Notes: generated by a model from the sequence alone, not told the origin. Shown: positions 25,359 to 34,464, counted from the first letter of the stretch. The stretch is DNA of 64,000 nt from Euryarchaeota archaeon UBA182 (GCA_002495675.1 DAGH01000025.1:62001-126000), one strand, 5' to 3'. Made by a program: numbers and translations.

Positions 25359-27539
25359 ATGGCTATCACCGGAATAATGCTTGTTGTTCTAATTTTGTCT
25401 TTGTTGGTATGTGCCTACATGGCATGGAACATCGGAGCGAACGACGTTGCGAACGCGATGGGAACGTCCGTCGGATCAAGAGCTCTGACATTGAAGCAGG
25501 CGGTGATCGTGGCAGCGATTTTCGAATTCGCTGGGGCCTTCTTCGCGGGTGATGCAGTAACGGATACGGTCAGGAAGGGCATCCTTGTCGTCGATTTCGA
25601 TACTGTCACTGAGGTCTTCGCCAACGACCTGATGTACGGATTCATCTCTGCCATGATGGCTGCTGCCGTATGGCTAACCGTTGCCACAAGACTCGGTCTT
25701 CCCGTATCCACGACACACAGCATCATAGGGGGCATCATCGGGGTTGGCCTCGTCTTGGAGGTCCAGCACCAAACAGATCTCATCGACTGGGAGGTCGTGA
25801 GGAAAGTGGTGATGTCATGGGTCGCAAGCCCATTACTTGGTGCGACCATCGCCTTCTTGTCCTTCTGGATCGTGCGTGAAACGATTTTGGAGTCCAAGAA
25901 CCCCGAGGAACGGTCCATGTGGCTGGCGCCGATCCTCGCCTTCCCGACCTTCTTCGTCCTTGGGCTAGCGCTACAGTTCAAGGCCCTTAAGGGACTTTTC
26001 AGCAGGTTGGACGATGCAGGCAGGCTCAACAAGGGAGAGTGGTTGGGGGTCAAGGAGTCAGGATCGTTCAACCCGTTCACACCCTTTTGCCCCGATGGAG
26101 TCAATCTTGAGGATTACCCTGATTGCGCCGGTGCGATCTATGAGGGGGCATGGTTTCCAATCAATTCCATTCTTCTCGCATGTGTCATAGGGGCAATTGC
26201 ATCAATCACACTCTTCCTGGTCCTCAGAAGGATCGACATCAACGAAGAGCGAAATGGATTCATGGGTGTCGAGAGAATCTTCGTCTGGCTACAGATTATC
26301 ACCGCTGCCTATGTTGCCTTCGCACACGGGGCCAACGACCGGTCGAATGCAATAGGGCCCATGGCAGCTGTCTATCAGGTGTTGGAGTCTGGTGGAGAAT
26401 TGAGTGCAGAGGCGGCTGTCCCAGTTTGGTTGGTCCTCCTCGGAAGCGCTGGCATAGCAATAGGTGTAATGACTTGGGGTTGGAGGGTGATGGACACAAT
26501 TGGAAAGAAAATCACGGACGTCACTCCCACGAGGGGTTTCGCTGCGGAATTCGGGGCTGCGACAACCATCCTGATCTTCTCGATGCCTTTCCTAGCCGTC
26601 CCAGTATCAACGACACACACCTTGGTCGGAGCGGTCGTAGGAGTCGGATTGGCAGGTGGTGCCAAGGCAGTCGACTTCAGGGTATTCGGCAAGATCTTCG
26701 CCTCATGGGTGGCAAGTATCCCTGCAGCTGGATTCGGTTCTATTGTGATTTTCGTAGCTGTTGCATCCGACCCTGTGCACCTCATAGTCGTGTTGCCAAT
26801 CGCCTTTGCGTCGGTGGTCTACGTGATGTGGGCAACAAGGGAAGGGGAGATCTACGTCGAAGATGCCTTGTCTGATGCAGGGGGTTCGGGAGGAAAGGCC
26901 CCTACCCACTTCGAACTCCTTCACACTCACGCCATCGCTGTTGAGGAGACAGTTGGCCACATGCTTGAAGCAGTGAATTTAGCAGCAGATGGAGATGATC
27001 CTGAGACTGCGATCAAATCGACTGTCGAAGCAGAGCTTCGGGCTGATGAGATAAAGAATGAGATAAGGAAGAGGCTCGGGTCTGGTCAAATGTCAGTACT
27101 ACAAGGCCGAAAAGCAATGTTGGAGATCGTCTCGAAACAAGATAGGATCGCAGACTACGCCCAGAACGTGGCGGAACAGCTGTCCTTCAGAGAATTATAC
27201 AATGACAAGAAGGCGCGGTCCATGCTCAAGGAAATGGCTGAGGCCGTCTCAAAGACAGCGTCACTGTATGAAGATACGATTTCCCACTTGAAGACCGTTG
27301 CCCTGTCGGGTTACACCAAGGCAGGTAGAGAGCGCCTTGGGGACTTGATAGATGCCGTTAATTTGGCGGAGCATAACGCTGATGTTGTCGAGAGTAGGGC
27401 TGCTACGTATGTATTCAGCAACGGCGAGGAGAACTCACTTGCTGCAGTTCACATGTACAGGGTGCTTCAACGACTGGATGATGTCGCCAATGCATGCGAG
27501 AAGGCTGCGAATGCTTTGATACCCATAGTCTACGACTAA
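25359..27539 (+). CDS. pit: PiT-family phosphate transporter with fused C-terminal PhoU-like (DUF47) domain
   Basis: A 726-residue protein. Residues 1-500 are an inorganic phosphate permease with the two inverted PiT signatures GANDVANAMGT (about 26-36) and HGANDRSNAIGP, each followed by a VSTTH loop (VSTTHSIIGGIIG, VSTTHTLVGAVVG). Residues about 520-726 are helical and PhoU/DUF47-like (RADEIKNEIRKRL, KQDRIADYAQNVAEQ), probably a cytoplasmic regulatory domain. It is divergent from the AbrB-PhoU regulator, consistent with a phosphate-responsive unit. Its stop overlaps the stop of the PAP2-like gene on the other strand by four bases. Confidence 0.94.
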   Translation: MAITGIMLVVLILSLLVCAYMAWNIGANDVANAMGTSVGSRALTLKQAVIVAAIFEFAGAFFAGDAVTDTVRKGILVVDFDTVTEVFANDLMYGFISAMMAAAVWLTVATRLGLPVSTTHSIIGGIIGVGLVLEVQHQTDLIDWEVVRKVVMSWVASPLLGATIAFLSFWIVRETILESKNPEERSMWLAPILAFPTFFVLGLALQFKALKGLFSRLDDAGRLNKGEWLGVKESGSFNPFTPFCPDGVNLEDYPDCAGAIYEGAWFPINSILLACVIGAIASITLFLVLRRIDINEERNGFMGVERIFVWLQIITAAYVAFAHGANDRSNAIGPMAAVYQVLESGGELSAEAAVPVWLVLLGSAGIAIGVMTWGWRVMDTIGKKITDVTPTRGFAAEFGAATTILIFSMPFLAVPVSTTHTLVGAVVGVGLAGGAKAVDFRVFGKIFASWVASIPAAGFGSIVIFVAVASDPVHLIVVLPIAFASVVYVMWATREGEIYVEDALSDAGGSGGKAPTHFELLHTHAIAVEETVGHMLEAVNLAADGDDPETAIKSTVEAELRADEIKNEIRKRLGSGQMSVLQGRKAMLEIVSKQDRIADYAQNVAEQLSFRELYNDKKARSMLKEMAEAVSKTASLYEDTISHLKTVALSGYTKAGRERLGDLIDAVNLAEHNADVVESRAATYVFSNGEENSLAAVHMYRVLQRLDDVANACEKAANALIPIVYD

Positions 27540-28330
27540 TCTGTCCAACCAGATTCCTTGGTGAATCGACTCGGGCCGAGATCACGTGCATTCGACATGG
27601 CCCTCTCAAGGGCCAGCCATGCGAGATGTGCAACCAATATGCCCGTGGCAAGGTCGAAAATGTAGTGTTGCTTCGTGGTCAAGATGCTTATCGCGAGGAG
27701 TATCCACTCTAGCCAGAGGAGGAATATGGCAAAATTCCATACGACTGGAGAAGAGGGGCTTCTTTCTTTCATCCAGAAGGTCATAACCCTGGCGAGGACA
27801 TAGGAGTGTACTATGTGCAAACTTGGCCATGCGTTCCAGGGGTTATCCGAAGAGTGTATGAATGTGAACAGCCTATCCTCCCATTCGTTCATCGTACTCC
27901 ATTGGATTTGATCCCTCATATCGATCTCGGCTGGCAGAAGAAGGAAGATGACGCAGCAGAAGGCTGTCACCATGATCATCATCTGGATCGTCAGAATCAT
28001 CTCGATGCGTCCACTATCGTCCTTGGGGGCCAGGATCAATGTCGCGGGGTAGAAGGCGTAAAGCAGTGCATATGGCAGGATCGTCCAGTTCCAGACGGGT
28101 ATCTGCCTGTCCAAGGCTATCTCGGGGTCGAACACTGTGGATAGGTAGGCCTCAGCGATGTTGTTGGTCGAGAAGTAGGGCACTGCCACGAATACGACGC
28201 CAATGAGGAACACCTCCAGCGTCAGCCTGTGCCCGTTCAGACCTCCTCTCCTTCGCCATGTGCCAGACCAGAATCCCCCCCATGGCCTCATTCCGGTCAT
28301 ATCCGCCCACTCGAGGTACCAGCCTATCAA
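27536..28330 (-). CDS. PAP2-superfamily membrane phosphatase/phosphotransferase
   Basis: A 264-residue protein with about six membrane helices. The PAP2 motifs are NAWPSLHIVHSYV (about residues 167-179, His in PSLH) and KQHYIFDLATGI (His and Asp). The PSLH form, in place of PSGH, is typical of the AUR1/inositol-phosphorylceramide-synthase-like branch, so it may act on a lipid head group or a lipid-linked phosphate. The start is ATG 28330, or ATG 28297, which would drop 11 residues. It lies just downstream of the thiamine-type ABC genes on the same strand, but no functional link is evident. Confidence 0.8.
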   Translation of the reverse strand: MIGWYLEWADMTGMRPWGGFWSGTWRRRGGLNGHRLTLEVFLIGVVFVAVPYFSTNNIAEAYLSTVFDPEIALDRQIPVWNWTILPYALLYAFYPATLILAPKDDSGRIEMILTIQMMIMVTAFCCVIFLLLPAEIDMRDQIQWSTMNEWEDRLFTFIHSSDNPWNAWPSLHIVHSYVLARVMTFWMKERSPSSPVVWNFAIFLLWLEWILLAISILTTKQHYIFDLATGILVAHLAWLALERAMSNARDLGPSRFTKESGWTD

Positions 28331-28362
28331 TCCAGCACCTTGGTATGATGCGCTTCAGGGGC

Positions 28363-28959
28363 CTAGTGCAGGTCCGGCATATGCATGACCATGTCAGCGA
28401 ACGTCGAGGCCTCTCCCTGATTGTGTGTGACGAGGATCGCGGGGCACTTCCTCTCCTTCAGTATCCGACGAACGTCCTCAACAAGCCTCATGGAGAGCTC
28501 GGCGTCCAGCGCACTGAACGGCTCGTCCAGCAATAGCACGCTCGGTTCCGCCAACAGGGCCCTTGCAAGGGCCACACGCTGACCCTCTCCTCCCGATAGG
28601 GTCTCGACGGACCTATCAGCAAATCCCCCCAGCCCGACCTCCTCCAGTGCCGCTTCATGGCCCGACTCCGAAGCGAGGGTCAGGTTTCCGGACACCGATA
28701 GGTGAGGGTAGAGCACTGGCTCCTGGAATATCATCCCTATCCCCCTGTCCTCAGGTGGCGTTCCGGTCACGTCGGCCCCATGCAGGAGTATAGACCCGTG
28801 ATCGAGGTTCTCCAAGCCGCAGATGCACCTCAACAGGGTTGTCTTGCCGCACCCCGACGGCCCGAGTATCGCCATTATCTGACCGGGACCTAGGTTTATC
28901 GCGAGGTCTTGGAAGAGGGGCTTGTCGAAGCTCTTTGTGAGTCCCTCGCAGGTCAGCAT
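28363..28959 (-). CDS. ABC transporter ATP-binding protein, ThiQ-like
   Basis: A 198-residue ATPase. The Walker A is GPSGCGKTT (about 33-41), the Q loop is FQEPVLYPH, the signature is LSGGEGQRVALARAL, the Walker B is LLLDEPFSALD, and the H-loop is VTHNQGEA. It is slightly shorter than E. coli ThiQ and lacks a C-terminal regulatory domain. Its ATG overlaps the last base of the permease stop. The TPP riboswitch upstream of the operon points to thiamine or a thiamine precursor as substrate. Family is certain; the substrate is inferred from context. Confidence 0.9.
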   Translation of the reverse strand: MLTCEGLTKSFDKPLFQDLAINLGPGQIMAILGPSGCGKTTLLRCICGLENLDHGSILLHGADVTGTPPEDRGIGMIFQEPVLYPHLSVSGNLTLASESGHEAALEEVGLGGFADRSVETLSGGEGQRVALARALLAEPSVLLLDEPFSALDAELSMRLVEDVRRILKERKCPAILVTHNQGEASTFADMVMHMPDLH

Positions 28960-30629
28960 CAGAACATGCCCCCCTGCCTGTCACTTCTAAATCGCTCTGC
29001 GAGTAGGAACAGTCCCATCGTGATGAGCATGAGGACGGTGGCGATGGAGTTGGAGGCTGGAGCGGACAGGGGGTCCTTCATCGGCTTGGCCCTCCATGCG
29101 TCGATGAGGAGCGGCATGGTGATCCAATCCGAGTTCCGCGCGATGATGAAGGAGGCGCCAAACTCGCCCAACGACATGGCGATCACGAAGACGGAGGACA
29201 CCACGAGTGGTCCCCTCATCAGGGGCAGCTTGATCTTGAGGAACCTCGCATACGCCCCCATGCCCAGCACCATGGCGTTCTCCTCGTATCTCTTGTCGTA
29301 AGAGCGCAACGCGGGGAGGATGATTCTCACCACGAAGGGGGTGGTGAGCATCACGTGAGCCAACGAGGGCAGCGGCCAGAACTGATACAGGGATTGAGGG
29401 TTTAGCCTGATGACCCCGATAAGGACCCCGAGTCCCACCATTGCGGCACTGAGTGCGAATGGCAGCATCGTGGAGATGTCAAGAGCCCGGGAGAGCAGTG
29501 GTTTCGTCCGCTCCAGGCGGTGTATTGTCGCGGCCAGAAGGTAGCCGAGGGGGAGTGCTACCAAGAGTGCGACCAGCGCGTAGCCCAGGCTGTTCGAGAT
29601 CGCGTTTGACATGGGTGGGAACGAGAACGACCCATGTATGGCGGCCTCCCAACCATCCAAGCCCCACCTGAAGGCTGAGTTCCCGGTGGTCGGGTCCCTT
29701 ATCCTGAATGAGCCCACGACCACGGAGGCCAATGGCGAGATTGCGAAGACCATCGCCGGGACGAGGACCAACCATGCAGGCCAGCTTGGGCTATCCAGTC
29801 GGCGAGGGCTGGAGAGTCGCAATCTTGCCTGCCGATTCCTCTGTATCGCCGAGGTCAGCCAGAGGCACAGGAGCAGGATGGTGAATTGGATCATCGAGGC
29901 CCCCATGACTATCTGCGAGCTCGTCTCCATGTAACCAGATATCCCGGCCGAGGATGAGACCTCAGCCATCATGCTCTCCAGCGTGTCGTCGCGTATCGTG
30001 ATCCACCTCACCAATGCGAAGGACGTGAAGGAGAAGACGAACGTCATGCAGGCTGCTGCCGCCATCGATGGCATCAGCAAGGGGGCCCACAGGTTCCTTA
30101 TCCTGGAGAGTCGGCTCCGGCCATTCGGGAGGAGCCTCAGCTGCTCCTCAAGACGTGGGTCCATGGTGGAGAGCAATGGCTCGCAGAATCGGATGTAGAG
30201 GGCCATGTTGAACCATGCATGCGATGCTATGAGCGTCCACCACCATGTTGCCTCATTGGCCCTTATGTTCGCCCCATGGACCCCCACCAGCGTGAGTACC
30301 CCCATGGCCGCTATGATGGATGGGATGACGAATGGGAGCGTGAGCACGGCGCGTATCCAGGGCTCGAAGGGCCATCTGTAGCGCCCGAGCACCCATGCGA
30401 CAGGCAGTGCGACCATTGAGGTGAGGATTGTGGAGCACGCTGCCTGTACGAGCGTGAACTCCAACACCCCAGCAGAGATGTAGTTCTCAGAGAGAGATCG
30501 GATCCAATCCCCGGGCGTGAAGCCTGTGACCGAGATTATCCTGTGAAGGGCCAGGGCGACGGGGGCCATCACCAGCGACAGGTACGTCAGGACGGCGATC
30601 GATCCGAGTGTTCCCCTCAACCTACCCAC
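28959..30629 (-). CDS. ABC transporter permease with two fused membrane domains, ThiP-like
   Basis: A 556-residue protein with about 12 helices and two BPD-type permease domains (roughly 60-270 and 330-540). The EAA loops are LEEQLRLLPNGRSRLSRIRN in the first half and YEENAMVLGMGAYARFLKIK in the second. The duplicated single-chain layout is that of ThiP and iron(III) permeases. It overlaps the binding-protein gene by eight bases and the ATPase by one. With the TPP riboswitch this indicates a thiamine importer. Confidence 0.9.
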   Translation of the reverse strand: MGRLRGTLGSIAVLTYLSLVMAPVALALHRIISVTGFTPGDWIRSLSENYISAGVLEFTLVQAACSTILTSMVALPVAWVLGRYRWPFEPWIRAVLTLPFVIPSIIAAMGVLTLVGVHGANIRANEATWWWTLIASHAWFNMALYIRFCEPLLSTMDPRLEEQLRLLPNGRSRLSRIRNLWAPLLMPSMAAAACMTFVFSFTSFALVRWITIRDDTLESMMAEVSSSAGISGYMETSSQIVMGASMIQFTILLLCLWLTSAIQRNRQARLRLSSPRRLDSPSWPAWLVLVPAMVFAISPLASVVVGSFRIRDPTTGNSAFRWGLDGWEAAIHGSFSFPPMSNAISNSLGYALVALLVALPLGYLLAATIHRLERTKPLLSRALDISTMLPFALSAAMVGLGVLIGVIRLNPQSLYQFWPLPSLAHVMLTTPFVVRIILPALRSYDKRYEENAMVLGMGAYARFLKIKLPLMRGPLVVSSVFVIAMSLGEFGASFIIARNSDWITMPLLIDAWRAKPMKDPLSAPASNSIATVLMLITMGLFLLAERFRSDRQGGMF

Positions 30630-31782
30630 CCGAGGTCACAGCGGAGTTCCACTGATCCAGCCAGGCCTCCATGTGGTCGTCGATGTCCTCCATGGGGATG
30701 GAGGCGGGGGCAGCGGGTATCTGGGAGTTGGACCTATACCCGTCTTCCTCGGGGAGGTCCAGCCCATCGAGCACGGAGTACATCAGATTCTCGTACGGCA
30801 TCATTGAGTTGACCTCGGGCGATATTAGGTACTCGATGAATTTCTGGGCATAAAGCGCGTTCCCGCCACTCACAGCCGAGGCATACTCCACCTGAAAGAA
30901 TGAGGTCTTCGGGATGTCCAGAGCGGCTGACTTCGTCCAGTTCCCGTTGTAGTATGACTCCACCCCCGGGGAGTGGCAGTAAGAAACGGTGATGTGGGCG
31001 TCGCCGATGTAGCCCTCCGTCCACTCCCCGTAGCCGCCGGTGTAATGCGTCTCGTAGGCCTCCGTCCATCCAGATGTAATCACAACGTCGTTTGCCACCA
31101 TGCTGGACCACCAATCACTGAATTTTAGGCCGTCATCCGACTGCCAGTCGAAGTAGTCAAGGGATGCGAGCATGAAGCCTCTTCCTGGACTGCTCGACAC
31201 AGGCGAGGGCAGGGCGACCTTCCCGCGCCACTCGGGCCCAGTCAAGTCCTCGAGGGACGTCGGCACGGAGAGGTTTTCTCCATCGACCGCTTCAGTATCG
31301 TAATTCAAGCAGATGTAGCCCATGTCATATGGCACTGCAAGTGGCCCGTCGTACGGCTCGAGGGGATCCATGGAGCTGCGGGCCAGGGAGGATCCCGGGG
31401 CGGACATGCCGGATTTGTCCAGATCCAACTCCTCTAGTAAGTCAAACTCTATGGCCGTTTGGAGATATGTGTTGTCGAGACCGATCGCCAAGTCCACGTT
31501 GGTGTTGCCCCTGTTCTGTATTAGGTAGTCCAAGATCGAGCCAGCATCGTCCAGTTTGAGCATGGTCACGGTCAGCCCCGAGGACTCCTCAAACCCTGAG
31601 ATCATGTCCTCGCTCAAAGCCAGGACATCGTAGGTCACGATCACGAGTTCGCCGTCCTGGAGGTCCTCTGATGACGCTTCATCTAGCATCACGCAGCCCG
31701 ATAGTGGGGCCGTCACTAGGAGTGTCGCGATCAATATTAAATTAGGCTTGGTCAGTGTTTTGTGTTTGTTTCTTGTGGCCAT
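30622..31782 (-). CDS. Extracellular substrate-binding lipoprotein, thiamine-type (ThiB/TbpA-like)
   Basis: About 386 residues. A lysine-rich N terminus, a hydrophobic stretch and LSGC form a lipobox-like signal, so the mature protein is probably lipid-anchored outside the cell. LVIVTYDVLALSEDMISGFEESSG, VDLAIGLDNTYL and YDMGYICLNYD follow the thiamine-binding protein pattern. I start it at ATG 31782: the in-frame ATG at 31803 lies inside the conserved TPP aptamer (GGGTAATGCCAGCG) and is not a start. It is the first gene of the binding protein-permease-ATPase operon and is controlled by the riboswitch directly upstream. Confidence 0.9.
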   Translation of the reverse strand: MATRNKHKTLTKPNLILIATLLVTAPLSGCVMLDEASSEDLQDGELVIVTYDVLALSEDMISGFEESSGLTVTMLKLDDAGSILDYLIQNRGNTNVDLAIGLDNTYLQTAIEFDLLEELDLDKSGMSAPGSSLARSSMDPLEPYDGPLAVPYDMGYICLNYDTEAVDGENLSVPTSLEDLTGPEWRGKVALPSPVSSSPGRGFMLASLDYFDWQSDDGLKFSDWWSSMVANDVVITSGWTEAYETHYTGGYGEWTEGYIGDAHITVSYCHSPGVESYYNGNWTKSAALDIPKTSFFQVEYASAVSGGNALYAQKFIEYLISPEVNSMMPYENLMYSVLDGLDLPEEDGYRSNSQIPAAPASIPMEDIDDHMEAWLDQWNSAVTSGG

Positions 31783-31784
31783 GT

Positions 31785-31872
31785 ATTCTCCCTCCGCTGG
31801 CATTACCCAGATCAGGTCAAAGGGTCGTCGCCTCTCGGCGACCTCTCAGCTCTAGGCTCCCCTACAGGGAAT
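31785..31872 (-). promoter_or_regulatory. TPP riboswitch (THI element) with RBS in the closing helix
   Basis: On the minus strand the leader contains the conserved thiamine pyrophosphate aptamer core: GGGGAGCC, then GCTGAGAGG, a P3 hairpin (GTCGCC-GAGA-GGCGAC), then ACCCTTTGACCTGATCTGGG followed by TAATGCCAGCGGAGGGA. The 5' strand TTCCCT (31871-31866) can pair with the 3' strand AGGGAG (31793-31788) to close P1. That 3' strand overlaps GGAGGGAG (31795-31788), the apparent ribosome binding site 5 bases before ATG 31782. TPP binding would therefore hide the site and switch off the transporter at translation. Confidence 0.95.
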
Positions 31873-31928
31873 GCTCGACTAGGTGCACTTTGAACATTTT
31901 GAGAGATTCGATTCGAATTCTGTCCCCG

Positions 31929-32216
31929 TCAGGACCATTCGTCCGGATCGTCCTTGCGCGCCTTCTTCCATTCCTTGTAGTGTTGCTTGCAGACCGATAG
32001 CCTCCTTGAGTCCGAGGAGAGTAGGTCCTCGCCCCAGACGTCGACGGCGCGGTCGTAAGCGATCCGTCTACCGCCCATGGTCTTGTCGGCCCAGTTCTTG
32101 CAGCCTCTGATCTCGCATCGCACCACTCCCGACTTCTCCTTCCCCTTGTCGCTTTCCTTTGGTTTCCCTGCTTGGGCGGCATCCTTCAATTTCTTTGCAC
32201 GTGACTTGAATCCCAT
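31929..32216 (-). CDS. Small basic zinc-binding protein, unknown
   Basis: A 95-residue protein with a lysine-rich N terminus (about 1-30) and a compact domain carrying RCEIRGCKNWADK (C-x4-C) and SVCKQHYKEWKK (C-x2-H), four plausible zinc ligands. The high charge suggests nucleic-acid or ribosome association, but I recognise no named family. It begins 21 bases after the purA stop on the same strand, so it is probably cotranscribed with purA. The next gene downstream is the riboswitch-controlled transporter. Confidence 0.72.
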   Translation of the reverse strand: MGFKSRAKKLKDAAQAGKPKESDKGKEKSGVVRCEIRGCKNWADKTMGGRRIAYDRAVDVWGEDLLSSDSRRLSVCKQHYKEWKKARKDDPDEWS

Positions 32217-32237
32217 TTCCTTTCACCCGATACTATC

Positions 32238-33584
32238 TCAAAAGTTGGCCATCTCAAACTCGAGGTCGAAGATCCCGCCCGGCCTGCTGAGGGTCGCCCT
32301 TCTGTCAGCGCCGATCCCGATGCACTCCACGGGTATGCCTGAGAGTTCCTCTATCCGCTTGACGAATGACGCGGCCGTTGCCGGTAGTGAGTCGATCCAT
32401 TTTTTCTCATCGTTCGACTTCTGAGCCATATCCAGCCACTCCTCCTCGGAGATGCTCTTGAATCCCTCGTGGGTCTCGTAAACGGGCATGCACCTCGCTA
32501 CGTCCTCGGCTCTGGCTGGGAGCATCGTCATTGGCTTTCCATCCATTTCGTATCCTATGCAGATCTTGATTTCCTCGAGGCCCGCCAGAACGTCGAGCTT
32601 GGTCAGTACCAAGCCAGTGAACCCGTTCACCCTCTGGGCCTCCATCAATGCCGGGATGTCCAGCCATCCGGTCCTCCTAGGCCTTCCCGTGGTCGTTCCA
32701 AACTCGTGTCCGATGGTTGCCATGTGGCTCCCTGAGGGATCGGAGGATGGGATCTCGGTTGGGAAGGGGCCGTTGCCCACCCTAGTGGTGTATGCCTTGG
32801 TGACGCCGAGGCAGGCATCGATGTGCCCGGGGTGTATGCCGGCACCGTGGCTGGCATTAGCCCTCGATGTCACGGAAGACGTCACGAATGGGTAGGTCCC
32901 CTGATCGATGTCGAGCATGGCGCCCTGAGCCCCCTCAAGGAGGACGTTCTCACCGTTCCTTAGCGCTATGTCCAGCATGGGGCCGGTGGGTGCGATAGAT
33001 TTCGAGAACCTATCGAGGATCCACCTCAGGTCGCCCTCCAAGTTTGCGACGGTGATCTCCTCGCTCATCCCGACCGAGAGTAGCTGGGAGGTCATTCGCT
33101 TCGAGATCTCCAACATCGCTCCCGGGTTTCCGAGTATGCCCTCGATGTCCGCGAAGCGGATTCCGACCCGCTCGATCCTGTCCCTGTAGGCTGGGCCAAT
33201 CCCCCTCCCAGTGGTGCCGACGACCTTGTCTGTGGAGTCGTACATTCGATGGAAGGGGAGGATGACAGATGCACGTTCGGAGATGAAGAGTCGCGACTCC
33301 TCGGGACGTTCCCCCGTCAGTTCCCACCAGGAGTCCAGTTCCTTCTCCAGTACCCACGGATCTATCACCATGCCATCACCAAGGACCAGGTTGCAGTGTG
33401 GCGTTGGCAGCCCTGATGGAATTTGGTGCAGCTTCAGGGTCGTGTCTCCGATGACGATTGTGTGGCCTGCATTGTTGCCTCCTTGGAATCGTACGGTCCA
33501 GCCAAACCTCGGTGACAGTTGGTCTATCGCCTTCCCCTTTCCTTCGTCGCCCCATTGGGCACCAAGTACGACGGTAGCAGGCAC
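32238..33584 (-). CDS. purA: Adenylosuccinate synthetase (PurA)
   Basis: A 448-residue GTP-dependent enzyme joining IMP and aspartate on the way to AMP. Residues 8-18 read LGAQWGDEGKG, the GTP/IMP loop. NNAGHT with the catalytic His, TTGRGIGPAY, LLEGAQGAMLDIDQGTYPFVTSS and TTTGRPRRTGW are family hallmarks. The length is that of the bacterial/eukaryotic form (about 430 residues), longer than the roughly 340-residue form of many archaea, which may reflect lineage or transfer. It is divergent from L40e across 114 bases. Confidence 0.97.
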   Translation of the reverse strand: MPATVVLGAQWGDEGKGKAIDQLSPRFGWTVRFQGGNNAGHTIVIGDTTLKLHQIPSGLPTPHCNLVLGDGMVIDPWVLEKELDSWWELTGERPEESRLFISERASVILPFHRMYDSTDKVVGTTGRGIGPAYRDRIERVGIRFADIEGILGNPGAMLEISKRMTSQLLSVGMSEEITVANLEGDLRWILDRFSKSIAPTGPMLDIALRNGENVLLEGAQGAMLDIDQGTYPFVTSSVTSRANASHGAGIHPGHIDACLGVTKAYTTRVGNGPFPTEIPSSDPSGSHMATIGHEFGTTTGRPRRTGWLDIPALMEAQRVNGFTGLVLTKLDVLAGLEEIKICIGYEMDGKPMTMLPARAEDVARCMPVYETHEGFKSISEEEWLDMAQKSNDEKKWIDSLPATAASFVKRIEELSGIPVECIGIGADRRATLSRPGGIFDLEFEMANF

Positions 33585-33698
33585 CGTATCGAACTGTTCG
33601 GCACTTGGTGTATGAACCTATAGGTCGCCTGAGGGACTGGTTGAGGCAGGCCTCTGTTTGGGAATGGGTTATGAAGGGGAGGTAGGTGGGACGCCCTG

Positions 33699-33854
33699 AT
33701 GGCACAGCGCTTCCCCGTGGCTGAAAAGAGACTTCTGAGGAAGTTGGTATGTATGCGTTGTTCCGCTACTCACCGAGGCTACAGGGTCAAGGTTTGCAGA
33801 AAATGCGGCTACACCGGACTCAGACAAAAGGCCATGGAGAGAAGGGCGAGCTGA
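33699..33854 (+). CDS. rpl40e: Large ribosomal subunit protein L40e
   Basis: A 51-residue protein, [21 protein letters not shown] onward, with an intact zinc ribbon CMRC (Cys18, Cys21) and CRKC (Cys33, Cys36) and the conserved [11 protein letters not shown] segment. Archaeal L40e is a stand-alone protein without the ubiquitin fusion of eukaryotes, as here. One base separates its stop from the TTG start of the LysE/ArgO gene. A TATA-like CCTATAGG lies about 75 bases upstream. Confidence 0.95.
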   Translation: MAQRFPVAEKRLLRKLVCMRCSATHRGYRVKVCRKCGYTGLRQKAMERRAS

Positions 33855-33855
33855 G

Positions 33856-34464
33856 TTGACTCTCACAAACGGCATCACTGGATTCGCACTTTCCCTCTCG
33901 CTGATCCTCGCCATTGGAGCGCAGAATGCATTCGTCCTTAGGCAGGGCCTGAGGAGGGAGCACGTATTTCTGGTATGCTCCGTCTGTGCCGTATCTGACG
34001 CCGTCCTGATTCTATTCGGCGTTTTCGTCGTTGGGGATACGGTGATTCAAACCGGCTTGGATGGCATCCTGAAGGTATCCGCCGTTTTGTTCTTGGTTGG
34101 ATATGCGGGTTTGAGATTCAGATCCTCCTTGGTAGGCAACCAGGGATTGAGCACGGAGTCGGATGGCGATCCTAGGTCGATAGGGAAGACCACTGCCCTA
34201 ACGCTCGGTTTTACTTGGTTGAACCCACACGTGTACCTGGACACTGTCCTCTTGATTGGGGGAGGAGCGGTGGGGTTGGGTGGGCTCGGCAGGGTTTACT
34301 TTGCAGTAGGGGCGATTGCTGCATCATTCGCGTTTTTCTTCGCCCTTGGCTACGGGGCAAGGAGCGTTTCAAGCTTGGTGGCCCGACCTTCCGCTTGGAG
34401 AGTTATAGATTTCGGGATAGGGACGACTATGCTCCTTGTCGCGGCTGGAGTCTGGGTCGGATAG
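33856..34464 (+). CDS. LysE/ArgO-family amino-acid exporter
   Basis: A 202-residue protein with about six helices. IGAQNAFVLRQGLRREH near 20-36, CAVSDAVLILFGV, and LGFTWLNPHVYLDT match ArgO/LysE exporters of basic amino acids such as arginine and lysine. It starts with TTG at 33856, one base after the L40e stop, and no better ATG exists in the N-terminal region. It is translationally coupled to L40e; the pairing is probably only positional. It is tail to tail with UPF0147. Confidence 0.88.
   Translation: MTLTNGITGFALSLSLILAIGAQNAFVLRQGLRREHVFLVCSVCAVSDAVLILFGVFVVGDTVIQTGLDGILKVSAVLFLVGYAGLRFRSSLVGNQGLSTESDGDPRSIGKTTALTLGFTWLNPHVYLDTVLLIGGGAVGLGGLGRVYFAVGAIAASFAFFFALGYGARSVSSLVARPSAWRVIDFGIGTTMLLVAAGVWVG

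Noticed and set aside
31783..31803. In-frame upstream ATG for the thiamine-binding lipoprotein
   Set aside because: This ATG is part of the conserved TAATGCCAGCG aptamer sequence of the TPP riboswitch, and the true ribosome binding site lies after it.
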